From Chloroflexota bacterium (GTDB lineage Bacteria > Chloroflexota > Dehalococcoidia > SM23-28-2 > RBG-16-64-32), in NCBI GenBank assembly GCA_022561095.1, contig JADFRV010000100.1, forward strand, positions 1-8,065: DNA of 8,065 bases, in the 5' to 3' direction. Position numbers and translations under genes: made by a program. A model generated the notes under the pieces. It made no database searches. It was given only the letters and a program-made list of their open reading frames with translations, and was not told the origin of the DNA. Positions 1-6,727 of this stretch are shown here, piece after piece; position 1 is the first letter of the stretch, and every line of letters begins with the position of its first letter.

Positions 1-1
1 C

Positions 2-934
2 GCAAAGTACTGCAACTCCTCCGCCCTCATCCTCCTCCTCTCCGCCCTCTCCACCCAGCCCATCAACCTCGGCGGCTCCGAGGAGCAGAAGCGCCAGTGG
101 CTGCCCCCCGCCGCCGCGGGCGAGATCAGGGGCGCATTCTGCCTCACCGAACCCAACGCCGGCTCCGACGTCGCCGCTATCGAGTCGCGGGCCCGTCGCG
201 ACGGCGACGACTACGTCATCGACGGCGAGAAGGTGTACATCTCCGGCGGCTCCGTAGCCGACTACGTCATCTTCTTCGCTAAGACCGGCGACGACGGCAC
301 CCGTGCTGTCTCCGCCTTCGTCGTGCCCACGGACTCCCCCGGCTTCTCGGTGCCCCGCACCGACCGCAAGATGGGCGTCATCGGCGTGCCCACGGCGAAC
401 ATCGTCCTCCAGGAGTGCCGCGTCTCCGCCGCCAATCGCCTCGGCGAGGACGGACGCGCCTTCCGCACTTCAATGCTTACCCTCAACACCTGCCGCCCCG
501 TGGTGGGCGCCCGCGGCCTCGGCCTGGCCGAGGGCGCCATCGCCTACGCCCTGGACTACGCCCGCGAGCGCAAAACCTTCGGCAAGCCGCTCGTCGACCA
601 CCAGGCGATCCAGATGATGCTGGCCGACGCCGCCATCCAGATCGAGGCCGCCCGCCACCTCGTCTACCACGCCGCCTCCCTCGTAGACGCCGGCAAGTAC
701 GAACGCCAGGACGCGCCCTACCTCTCCATCGCCAAGACGTTCGCCACGGAGATGTCCATCCGCGTCTCCTCCGATGCGATCCAGATTCTGGGCGCGCAGG
801 GCTACATGAAGGATCACCCGCTGGAGCGCCACTACCGCGACGCCCGTCAGCTCACAATCGTGGAGGGGACGTCCCAGATCCAGCGACTGGTCATCGCTCG
901 CGCGATGATCCAGGGCGAGATCAACTACTGGTAG
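2..934 (+). CDS. Acyl-CoA dehydrogenase, 5'-truncated by the window edge
   Basis: This is the C-terminal 310 residues of an FAD-dependent acyl-CoA dehydrogenase, which oxidises an acyl-CoA to the trans-2-enoyl-CoA and passes electrons to ETF in the cytoplasm. The reading frame is open from base 2 to the TAG at 932-934, so the true start lies upstream; the internal ATG at 233 is not the start because family motifs precede it. Visible signatures are FCLTEPNAGSD (137-169), the flavin/substrate loop of the middle domain; the C-terminal helical domain with ARERKTFGKPLVDHQAIQ (from about 563); and GYMKDHPLERHYRDAR leading into VEGTSQIQR, where the Glu codon at 863-865 occupies the catalytic-base position of the MCAD/SCAD/glutaryl-type enzymes. 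Substrate chain length cannot be read from this fragment. It converges on the MFS gene with one base between the stop codons, leaving no room for a dedicated terminator. Confidence 0.95.
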   Translation, partial: AKYCNSSALILLLSALSTQPINLGGSEEQKRQWLPPAAAGEIRGAFCLTEPNAGSDVAAIESRARRDGDDYVIDGEKVYISGGSVADYVIFFAKTGDDGTRAVSAFVVPTDSPGFSVPRTDRKMGVIGVPTANIVLQECRVSAANRLGEDGRAFRTSMLTLNTCRPVVGARGLGLAEGAIAYALDYARERKTFGKPLVDHQAIQMMLADAAIQIEAARHLVYHAASLVDAGKYERQDAPYLSIAKTFATEMSIRVSSDAIQILGAQGYMKDHPLERHYRDARQLTIVEGTSQIQRLVIARAMIQGEINYW

Positions 935-935
935 G

Positions 936-2261
936 CTAGCCCACGCCTGCCGGCTGCACCTGCGGCGGCGGACCGAAGCGGCGCGATACGCTCAGGTACA
1001 CGCCCACCAGCAAGGCGGTCACCGCCGCCACCAGCAGCACCTCCCGCACCCCTGCCAGCTCCGCCACGCCGCCTATGGCGAACAGCGGCAGCAGCGACAG
1101 CGCATCGGAGAGAGCGGTCTGGGTGGCGAACACCCGCGCCTGCTTCCCCTCCGGCGCTTCATGGTTCAGGATCGCCTTCCCCGCAACGCCGACCACGGTC
1201 GCCGCGAAGCCCGCCGGGATCGCCAGGATCATCGCCGTTGTGACAACAGATATCGACCCCGCGCCTACCTCCTGCTCCACGAACGCCAGCCTCAGTTCCA
1301 CGTTGTCAGCGATAAAATCCCGCACGTAGACCACAAGGCCCAGCCCGGCGATAGCCAGCACGTAGATCAGGAACCCCACGGCTGCCACCCTCACCGCCCC
1401 GAACCGGCGCGCCAGCGGCGGCGTGAGCGCCAGCGCGACCAGCGCCCCGACGGCCGCCGGCGCCACCAGGAACACGACGTTCTCACCGTCAATGCCCAAC
1501 ACATCCTCAGCGTAGCGCGGGGCCAGCACCGCCAGCGCCCTGGACAGCGTAGCCACCACGGTCAGGTATACCAGCGCCAGGAACGCCTGCCGGCTGGAGC
1601 GCAGCACCTTCCAGCCGACCGTGAGGGCGTCCATCAGGCCGCCACGCTCCCGCTGTCCGCCTTCGCCACCAGCGCCTGCCCGCAGCCCCGCCACCTGGGA
1701 CACGATAAAGGCCGCCGTCAGGAACAGCCCCGCTGACATACCCAGAGAGGCCCTCACGCCGAATATCTTCAGCATGAACGGCGCCAGGGCCACCGCTCCC
1801 ACCGCCTGCCCCACCATGATCGTGAACAACATCCAGGAGTTGCCGCCGGTCAACTGGTCCCGCCGCACCATCCCCGGCAGCGCCGCCTGCTCAGCCGGCC
1901 CGGTGAACTGAATGACGGTGGAATACGCCAGCACCAGGAGTAATACATTCCACACGCTGTCCGCGTAGATGATCATCGCCACCACCAGCCCCGCCCGGAA
2001 GACGTATCCCAGGACCAGGAGGGGCCTCCTGGGCAAGATTTCGGCCAGGCCGCCTGCCGGCAGGCCCAGGAAGATGGAGGGCAGGATAAAGGCCGTCACC
2101 AGGAGGGTGCTCTGGATGCTGGAACTCGTCTTGTTCACGATCAGGATCAGGAGGGTGAACAGCATCGCGTTCTGGCCGATCTGGCCCACCGCGCGCGACT
2201 CCATCAGGCGGCGGAACCGGTGGTTCGCCAGCAGACGGATGTCTTCGGGCTGTACGGTCAT
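936..2261 (-). CDS. Major facilitator superfamily transporter (MFS_3/DHA3-like exporter)
   Basis: This encodes a 441-residue inner-membrane transporter, a usual length for a 12-helix MFS protein. Hydrophobic segments fill the chain in two halves separated by a Gly/Arg-rich cytoplasmic loop at residues 194-210. The family is shown by GLPAGGLAEILPRRPLLVLG (66-85), a degenerate motif A between helices 2 and 3; by PAEQAALPGMVRRDQLTGGN (122-141), the conserved Pro-Ala-x-Gln-Ala-x-x-Pro stretch of MFS_3 proteins; and by the C-half loop LNHEAPEGKQARVFATQTA (365-383), equivalent to the usual P-x-x-x-R-A/G-R-V-F segment. Known members export drugs, siderophores such as enterobactin, or unknown small molecules; the substrate here is not predictable. 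The ATG at 2261-2259 lies 8 bases after the antiporter stop with no good Shine-Dalgarno sequence, so translational coupling to that gene is likely. A proton-driven exporter downstream of a cation/proton antiporter suggests joint membrane or stress physiology, but that is inference. Confidence 0.88.
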   Translation of the reverse strand: MTVQPEDIRLLANHRFRRLMESRAVGQIGQNAMLFTLLILIVNKTSSSIQSTLLVTAFILPSIFLGLPAGGLAEILPRRPLLVLGYVFRAGLVVAMIIYADSVWNVLLLVLAYSTVIQFTGPAEQAALPGMVRRDQLTGGNSWMLFTIMVGQAVGAVALAPFMLKIFGVRASLGMSAGLFLTAAFIVSQVAGLRAGAGGEGGQRERGGLMDALTVGWKVLRSSRQAFLALVYLTVVATLSRALAVLAPRYAEDVLGIDGENVVFLVAPAAVGALVALALTPPLARRFGAVRVAAVGFLIYVLAIAGLGLVVYVRDFIADNVELRLAFVEQEVGAGSISVVTTAMILAIPAGFAATVVGVAGKAILNHEAPEGKQARVFATQTALSDALSLLPLFAIGGVAELAGVREVLLVAAVTALLVGVYLSVSRRFGPPPQVQPAGVG

Positions 2262-2269
2262 GGGTGCAG

Positions 2270-3550
2270 CTAGAGATCCGGAAGCGGAGGCTCTTCCGGC
2301 CTCTCCGCCACATCCTCAGCCGTGAACCGGTAGCCGCGGTACAGCCAGACCAGGACTGACGGAGCGAGGATGGTGGTGGCGATGCTCATGAAGACCACCA
2401 CCGAGAACATGTCGTCAGTGATGATGCCGATGCCGGCGCCGATGCTGGCGACCACCAGACCCACCTCCCCTCGAGGCACCATCCCCGTGCCGATGATGGC
2501 GGCCGAACGAAAGGGCATTCCGGCGGAGGCGAGACCGCCGCCAATGAGCTTCCCCAGGACCGCCAGCCCGGTCACAGCCAGAGCGATCGCCAGTACTGTG
2601 GGATCCGTGAACGCCCCCGGGTCCACCTTCGTACCTATTATCACGAAGAAGAACGGCACCAGGAACTCGTAGATCGGCAGCGCCTGCTGCTCCAGGTTGA
2701 ACCTTTCCTTCGCCTCCGCCAGCATCATCCCCGCCAGGAACGCCCCTATGATCGCCGCCAGGCCGATAATCCCAGCCAGAGCGGACAGGCCCAGCATCAC
2801 GATCATCGCCACCAGGAAGGGCGCGTTTCGTATCTTCAGCCTCTCCAGGTGGATGCTGTACTGCCGGATCACCCGCGTGCCCACCAGGGCGGCGAACGCC
2901 ACGAAGGCCACCGCGGCCAGCGCAGTCAGCCCCAGCTCCAGTGCGTCGAAGTCATCGCCACCGAGGCCGACGACCACGGACAGCATCAGCAGCGCCAGGA
3001 TATCGTCCACCACCGCCGCGCCCAGGATGATCCGCGCCTCGCGAGTGCGGATAGCGCCAATGTCGCCCAGCACCCGAGCCGTGATCCCGATGCTGGTAGC
3101 CACCATCGCCGTGGCCACGAACGCCGCCTCGATCTCGAGGTCCTCCGTGCCAATGGGATCTGTTAGCCAGATGAACGCAAAGCCCAAGATGAAGGGGAAG
3201 ATGATCCCCAGCACCGCCACCATGGCGGCGCGGCCACCGACCTCCAGAAGCTCGCTCAGCCGCGTCTCCAGCCCCACGAAGAAGAGAAGGATGATCACGC
3301 CCAGCTCGGCGATGACGTCGAGGACGACTGTGAGGGCTTCCTCGGCCGCCTTCTCGTCGCCACCGAACAGCTCGATCAGAGCGCTATCCGGCAGGCCTAT
3401 GAGCCCCAGCGCGTGAGGGCCGATGAGCACGCCGGCCAGCACCTCGCCCACGATGGGCGGCTGCCGCAGCCTGGTGAAAAGCTCGCCCGCCACTTTCGCC
3501 GCCGCGAACAGGACGAACAGGTCGACGAGGATGCCGGTGATACCTTCCAT
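2270..3550 (-). CDS. CPA2-family Na+(K+)/H+ antiporter
   Basis: This encodes a 426-residue cation:proton antiporter of the CPA2 (KefB/NapA-like) family, exchanging Na+ or K+ for H+ across the cytoplasmic membrane. Family marks are RQPPIVGEVLAGVLIGPHAL (29-48), which opens the transport domain; LLFFVGLET (88-96); ATSIGITARVLGD (151-163), the broken-helix region; the ion-binding pair VVDD with D182-D183; and PRGEVGLV (359-366), whose basic residue is characteristic of the late core helix. The Asp-Asp pair is typical of electrogenic NapA/NhaA-type exchangers, whereas Kef-type channels usually have Gln-Asp; this favours Na+/H+ exchange. The protein ends about 20 residues after the last helix and lacks the C-terminal RCK/TrkA-N domain of KefB/KefC, so no nucleotide or glutathione gating is expected. 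The ATG at 3550-3548 is the only plausible start, as no in-frame alternative is found just upstream. It is the first gene of a leftward unit with the MFS transporter. Confidence 0.93.
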   Translation of the reverse strand: MEGITGILVDLFVLFAAAKVAGELFTRLRQPPIVGEVLAGVLIGPHALGLIGLPDSALIELFGGDEKAAEEALTVVLDVIAELGVIILLFFVGLETRLSELLEVGGRAAMVAVLGIIFPFILGFAFIWLTDPIGTEDLEIEAAFVATAMVATSIGITARVLGDIGAIRTREARIILGAAVVDDILALLMLSVVVGLGGDDFDALELGLTALAAVAFVAFAALVGTRVIRQYSIHLERLKIRNAPFLVAMIVMLGLSALAGIIGLAAIIGAFLAGMMLAEAKERFNLEQQALPIYEFLVPFFFVIIGTKVDPGAFTDPTVLAIALAVTGLAVLGKLIGGGLASAGMPFRSAAIIGTGMVPRGEVGLVVASIGAGIGIITDDMFSVVVFMSIATTILAPSVLVWLYRGYRFTAEDVAERPEEPPLPDL

Positions 3551-3565
3551 AGCTTGTTGGCACCA

Positions 3566-3594
3566 ATCCTACCCTTGGCGAGCGCGAGCGTAAA
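3566..3594 (-). promoter_or_regulatory. Candidate promoter of the antiporter/MFS unit
   Basis: Read on the minus strand, TTTACG (3594-3589, 4 of 6 match to TTGACA) is followed by a 17-base spacer and TAGGAT (3571-3566, 4 of 6 match to TATAAT). Transcription would begin near 3559, only about 8 bases before the ATG at 3550, giving a nearly leaderless mRNA. The spacing is ideal but both hexamers are imperfect. The AGGAT sequence about 15 bases upstream of the ATG is too distant to be a convincing ribosome binding site. Confidence 0.4.
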
Positions 3595-3600
3595 CCTGCC

Positions 3601-3650
3601 CGCCTGTATCAGCCGGAGGCAGACGCGCCTCCGGCGGGGACAAACAGGCG
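3601..3650. repeat. Nested inverted repeat in the divergent intergenic region
   Basis: An inner perfect 9-base inverted repeat, GCCGGAGGC (3612-3620) and GCCTCCGGC (3627-3635), encloses the loop AGACGC. It is nested within an outer perfect 7-base pair, CGCCTGT (3601-3607) and ACAGGCG (3644-3650). The whole 50-base element could form a two-stem hairpin or cruciform. It has no following T-tract and lies between two divergent genes, so a classical terminator role is unlikely. It may be a protein-binding site or a dispersed intergenic repeat; the inner core shares GGAGGC/GCCTCC with the hairpin at 7232-7249. Confidence 0.7.
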
Positions 3651-3678
3651 CACCCAGAACGCGGTCGCGTCGTTCTAC

Positions 3679-3687
3679 TGGTAAAAT
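3679..3687 (+). promoter_or_regulatory. Candidate extended -10 promoter of the PBP gene
   Basis: TGGTAAAAT is an extended -10 element: a TG dinucleotide, one base, then TAAAAT, which matches TATAAT at 5 of 6 positions. No recognisable -35 hexamer lies 16-18 bases upstream, as expected for an extended -10 promoter. Transcription would start near 3694, about 9 bases before the ATG at 3703, so the transcript would be almost leaderless. AGGA at 3688-3691 could act as a Shine-Dalgarno sequence only if transcription begins further upstream. Confidence 0.45.
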
Positions 3688-3702
3688 AGGACGATAGCTG
3701 TC

Positions 3703-5844
3703 ATGCGCTGGCTCACCGCCCTCCCGCTCCTAATCCTGGTCCTAGTGGTTCTCGTCGTCGTCTCCGCCTGTTCAACCTCAGGCGGAGACTCCGCATCCGA
3801 GGCTACGCCTGAGCCCCCCAAGACACCCCTGGAAACCGCGCAGCGCTTCCTCGACTTCTGGCAGGGGCGGGAGTACGGCAAGATGTACGAGCTCCTCTCC
3901 GCCGAAGCGCGAGCGACGATCAGCAAAGAGGAGTTCGTGAAGCGCTACAACGACATCGCTGATGAGGCCACAATCACCGGCATCGACTACGAGCTCGGAC
4001 CCAACGTAGTGGATGACGACACAGAGATACCGGTTAGCGTCACCATTCACACCTCCTTCTTCGACGACATCGACCAGGCGCAAAGGATCATCCTGGTGCG
4101 GGAGGAGGTAACGGTCTCGGCTTCGGCCGGCACGACGCCGGAGCGCAGGGAGGAGTGGCACCTGGAGTGGAGTCCCTCCCTTATCTTCGCCGAGCTGGAC
4201 GACCGCTCCCTGGTCCACTTCTTCACCAACACCCCCCGCCGCGGCTCCATCCTGGACCGCAACGGTAAGGAGCTGGCGGTGGACGCCAGCCTGCCGGTCA
4301 TCGGCTTCGTGCCAGACCTTATCACCGATAAGGAGGCGCTCATCTCCGGCCTCGCCTCCGCCCTCAGTATGTCTGAGGCCGACGTACGCGCCCAGGTGGA
4401 GACTGATCTACCGTCCTACTACTTTATCCCGGTCACCACCTTGTCCTACGGCACCAGCGTCGAGGCGTTGGACAAGTTCTACGCCCTCGCCGACCTGGGA
4501 GTGGTGGTGCGGGAGGAGACTCAGCGCATCTACCCCCACGGTGATTCCGCCGCCCACGTCCTGGGTTACATGGCGGAGGTTACCGCTGAACAGCTCGAGG
4601 AGTTGGCTGTGAAGGGCTACCGCCCCGGCGACAAACTCGGCGCCTTCGGCCTGGAGGCCCAGCGCGATGAGATCCTGGCCGGCGAACACGGCGGCACTCT
4701 AGCCACGATCACCCCCGAAGGCACCATCAGTCGCACCATCGCCGAAAAGCCGGCCCAGGCCGGCAAGGACCTCATCCTTACCCTGGACATCGATATTCAG
4801 AAGGCAACGGAGAGCTCACTCGGCGATCGGGTTGGCTCTATCGTCGTCATGGACCCGCGGGACAACGGCGTGCTGGCCCTGGCCTCTTACCCCAGATTCA
4901 ACCCCCAATCGCTCACCGACGGTCTCAGCAACGAGGAGTACAACAAGCTCGCCAACGATGACCGCCTGCCGTTCCTGCACCGGCCCCTGCTGGCTACCTA
5001 CCCGCCCGGCTCCACCTTCAAGCCGATCACCATGGCGGCAGGTATGGAGAAGGGCGGTGTCTCCGCCGGCGAGACGTTCCCTTGCGTGCCCGTGTGGGAG
5101 GGGCTGGGCGAAGACTTCCCCAAGAACAACTGGCAGACGGTGAACCGCGGCTACCTCACCCCTGCGCAGGGCCTCATGGCGTCCTGCAACCCCGTCTTCT
5201 ACGAGATCGCCCTTAGGCTGGACCTCATCGATCCCGATATCCTGCCGGAGTTCGCTCGCGGCTTCGGCTTCGGCGAGTTCACCGGCATCAACGGCCTGGA
5301 CGAGGCCCCCGGCGTAGTGCCCGACGAGCAATGGAAACAGGAGAACCGCGGCGAACCCTGGTACAGCGGCGATAGCGTGAACATGGGGATCGGCCAGGGC
5401 TTCGTCCTCGTCACCCCCCTTCAGATCGCCAACGCCTACTCCGCCATCGCCGGCGATGGCGTCTTGCGCAAGCCGCTTCTTGTAAGGAGCATCGCCGAGG
5501 CAGGCGGCGCCGCCGCCCAGGAGTTCACGGCTGAGGAGATAGACCCCCTTCCTCTATCCGCCGCCACCCTGGCCGAGATCCGCAACGGCCTCACACTCGT
5601 CATTCAGAACCCCGGCGGCACCTCCTACTCGGTTTTTGCCTCCTCCCCTCTGGATGTGGCCGGCAAGTCCGGCACCGCCGAAGACCTCGCCTTCGGCGCT
5701 AACCACGTATTCTTCGTCGCCTACGCCAACCGCTCAGCGCCCTCCGCGCTCACCCTGGTCGCGTTGGAAGAAGGCGAGCTGAGCTCGACTGAGGCGGGGC
5801 CCAAGGCACGCCAGACCCTGGAGGCGGCACTTCTGGGCTCCTAA
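3703..5844 (+). CDS. Lipoprotein class B penicillin-binding protein with MecA_N (NTF2-like) domain
   Basis: This 713-residue DD-transpeptidase cross-links peptidoglycan on the outer face of the membrane. Residues 1-22 form a lipoprotein signal peptide ending in the lipobox V-S-A-C, so C23 is the probable lipidated N-terminus. A low-complexity linker follows to about 41, then an NTF2-like MecA_N domain (42-158, ending in EEWHLEWSPSLIF). The PBP dimerisation domain begins at RRGSILDRNGKELAVD (179-194). The transpeptidase domain carries all three catalytic motifs: S437-T-F-K440 (nucleophile Ser and Lys), S494-C-N496, and K655-S-G-T658. The order of domains and several stretches resemble, from memory, Bacillus subtilis PbpC (PBP3), itself a lipoprotein, and staphylococcal PBP2a. 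Members of that group often bind beta-lactams weakly; whether this one does cannot be told from sequence alone. There is no neighbouring mraY/mur/fts cluster, so it is probably an auxiliary rather than the essential elongation or division PBP. The ATG at 3703 is chosen because it begins the signal peptide directly. Confidence 0.95.
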   Translation: MRWLTALPLLILVLVVLVVVSACSTSGGDSASEATPEPPKTPLETAQRFLDFWQGREYGKMYELLSAEARATISKEEFVKRYNDIADEATITGIDYELGPNVVDDDTEIPVSVTIHTSFFDDIDQAQRIILVREEVTVSASAGTTPERREEWHLEWSPSLIFAELDDRSLVHFFTNTPRRGSILDRNGKELAVDASLPVIGFVPDLITDKEALISGLASALSMSEADVRAQVETDLPSYYFIPVTTLSYGTSVEALDKFYALADLGVVVREETQRIYPHGDSAAHVLGYMAEVTAEQLEELAVKGYRPGDKLGAFGLEAQRDEILAGEHGGTLATITPEGTISRTIAEKPAQAGKDLILTLDIDIQKATESSLGDRVGSIVVMDPRDNGVLALASYPRFNPQSLTDGLSNEEYNKLANDDRLPFLHRPLLATYPPGSTFKPITMAAGMEKGGVSAGETFPCVPVWEGLGEDFPKNNWQTVNRGYLTPAQGLMASCNPVFYEIALRLDLIDPDILPEFARGFGFGEFTGINGLDEAPGVVPDEQWKQENRGEPWYSGDSVNMGIGQGFVLVTPLQIANAYSAIAGDGVLRKPLLVRSIAEAGGAAAQEFTAEEIDPLPLSAATLAEIRNGLTLVIQNPGGTSYSVFASSPLDVAGKSGTAEDLAFGANHVFFVAYANRSAPSALTLVALEEGELSSTEAGPKARQTLEAALLGS

Positions 5845-5851
5845 TGCCCGC

Positions 5852-5879
5852 GTAGCCCCGCCCTCCGTTGCGGTGCTAC
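5852..5879 (+). other. Imperfect hairpin after the PBP gene
   Basis: GTAGC (5852-5856) pairs with GCTAC (5875-5879), and CCG (5858-5860) pairs with CGG (5871-5873) across one mismatch, leaving a 10-base loop. It begins 7 bases after the PBP stop codon. It lacks a T-tract and overlaps the candidate -10 of the next operon, so it is at best a weak or mixed-purpose terminator. Confidence 0.25.
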
Positions 5880-5882
5880 AAT
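5874..5882 (+). promoter_or_regulatory. Candidate extended -10 promoter of the three-gene operon
   Basis: TGCTACAAT is an extended -10 element (TG, one base, TACAAT with 5 of 6 matches). No -35 hexamer is visible at the usual distance. Transcription would begin near 5889, leaving about 20 bases to the ATG at 5909 and including the Shine-Dalgarno sequence AGAGGA (5892-5897 region). This arrangement rules against the earlier in-frame GTG at 5873, which would lie within the promoter itself. Confidence 0.45.
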
Positions 5883-5908
5883 GTCGCCTAAAGAGGAACC
5901 CACCGGCG

Positions 5909-6346
5909 ATGGATATGGATAGCCCCCTTGACCTGCGCGCCGTCTTTGAAGTGATCGACTCGGCGGAGGTGATCACCTTCCGGTTCGTCACCATACCTCA
6001 TCGCCTCCTGTTCGACGCCCGCCACAACGAGATGGAGGGCCCTCTCCTCCGGCTGGTGCCCCGCGCCGCATCCCGGGAGGAACGGCTCAAGACGATCAAG
6101 CAGATGCGCCCCCGCTTCAGGCTGCCGGAGAAGATCAGCAGCGTCTGGTGGCCCAAGCACGTCCACAGCCTGGTGGACTTCGGTGCTTGGGACCGCATCC
6201 TGCGGCGCATCGGCTCCTTAGGCTACCCCCAGATCGCCGACCGCGCCGCGGACGTCTTCCGCGAGATGGAGTTCAAGGAACGAGTGGAGGTCTACAACGC
6301 CATCACCGGCGCCGGCTATCACGACCTTTGGGTGCGCGCCTGCTAG
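5909..6346 (+). CDS. Conserved-looking hypothetical protein (145 aa)
   Basis: I do not recognise a named domain. From the ATG at 5909 the product is 145 residues, soluble and rich in Arg and aromatic residues, with no signal peptide or membrane helix. The N-terminal half is beta-like (AVFEVIDSAEVITFRFVTIP, 11-30, then HRLLFDAR). The middle is charged and helical (SREERLKTIKQMRPRFRLPE, 55-74), followed by a striking VWWPKHVHSLVDFGAWDRI (79-97) and a C-terminal helix (DRAADVFREMEFKERVEVYN, 111-130). It resembles uncharacterised Chloroflexota proteins I recall, but this is unverified. An in-frame GTG at 5873 would extend it by 12 residues; ATG 5909 is preferred for its Shine-Dalgarno sequence about 11 bases upstream and because 5873 falls in the -10 element. 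A second ATG at 5915 is also possible. Its stop lies 3 bases before the metallopeptidase gene, so the two are almost certainly cotranslated. Confidence 0.82.
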   Translation: MDMDSPLDLRAVFEVIDSAEVITFRFVTIPHRLLFDARHNEMEGPLLRLVPRAASREERLKTIKQMRPRFRLPEKISSVWWPKHVHSLVDFGAWDRILRRIGSLGYPQIADRAADVFREMEFKERVEVYNAITGAGYHDLWVRAC

Positions 6347-6349
6347 CCG

Positions 6350-6715
6350 ATGCGGCGCCGCGACTTCGAACGCCTGGTCCTTAAAGCCCTGGAAGAGCTC
6401 CCCGACCAGTTCCGCGACGCCCTGGAGAACATCGACATCCAGGTGCGCTGGCGCCCCACTCCGGCCGAGCTGCGACGCGCCGGCGTGCGACGCGGCTCCC
6501 TGTTCGGCGTCTACATAGGCGTTCCTCTACCCGAGAGGGGGCACCACTACTCTATGGCCCTGCCCGATACCATCGTCATCTACCAGCACACCCACGAGCG
6601 GCATTGCCGCAGCGAAGCCGAGATCGTGAAGCAGGCACGCCAGACCGTCCTCCATGAGATCGGCCACTATCTGGGCATCGACGAAGACCGTCTGCACGAG
6701 TTGGGCATCGGCTAA
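6350..6715 (+). CDS. Minimal zincin-like metallopeptidase (PF06262-type)
   Basis: This encodes a 121-residue cytoplasmic protein matching the small zincin_1 family of putative zinc metallopeptidases, whose usual length is about 110-130 residues, so it is complete. The active-site helix is H102-E103-I-G-H106, followed by Y-L-G-I-D111-E-D: the two His are expected zinc ligands, Glu103 the general base, and the acidic cluster 111-113 may provide the third ligand, which I cannot assign with certainty. Upstream features are an N-terminal helix (FERLVLKALEELPDQFRDAL, 6-25), then beta strands around IDIQVRW (29-35) and a GSLFGVYIGVPLPER segment (49-63) that is typical of the family just before the IVIYQ strand. 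No signal peptide is present. Proteolytic activity and substrates are unknown for most relatives. The ATG at 6350 lies 3 bases after the upstream stop, without its own ribosome site, implying translational coupling. The gene is followed 12 bases later by a membrane protein. Confidence 0.9.
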   Translation: MRRRDFERLVLKALEELPDQFRDALENIDIQVRWRPTPAELRRAGVRRGSLFGVYIGVPLPERGHHYSMALPDTIVIYQHTHERHCRSEAEIVKQARQTVLHEIGHYLGIDEDRLHELGIG

Positions 6716-6727
6716 AGGAGGCTCCTT
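6714..6727 (+). promoter_or_regulatory. Strong Shine-Dalgarno within a small palindrome
   Basis: AAAGGAGG (6714-6721) is a full-length Shine-Dalgarno sequence spaced 6 bases from the ATG at 6728, the strongest ribosome site in the window. It overlaps the zincin stop codon (TAA, 6713-6715). The bases AAGGAG-G-CTCCTT (6715-6727) form an odd-centred palindrome that can fold as a 5-base-pair hairpin with a GGC loop, which would hide the site; ribosomes finishing the zincin gene would open it. Confidence 0.75.

Noticed and set aside
1161..1736. 191-residue plus-strand frame inside the MFS gene
   Set aside because: It is a His/Arg/Gln-rich shadow with no hydrophobic core, whereas the opposite strand encodes a clear transporter.
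2015..2065. Two perfect palindromes, CCAGGAGG-GG-CCTCCTGG (2015-2032) and GCCTGCCGGCAGGC (2052-2065)
   Set aside because: They lie within the conserved motif-A region of the MFS coding sequence and are likely by-products of GC-rich codons for Pro, Arg, Leu, Ala and Gly.
2697..3416. 239-residue plus-strand frame opposite the antiporter gene
   Set aside because: It is Ser/Thr/Arg/Pro-rich with no fold or motif, and it mirrors a gene with clear family motifs; it arises from GC-rich codon bias.
4816..5331. 171-residue minus-strand frame inside the PBP gene
   Set aside because: It lies opposite the catalytic domain holding the STFK and SCN motifs and shows no recognisable protein pattern.
5873..5908. 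GTG start extending the 145-aa protein by 12 residues
   Set aside because: It overlaps the candidate extended -10 element and lacks a Shine-Dalgarno sequence, while ATG 5909 has AGAGGA upstream.
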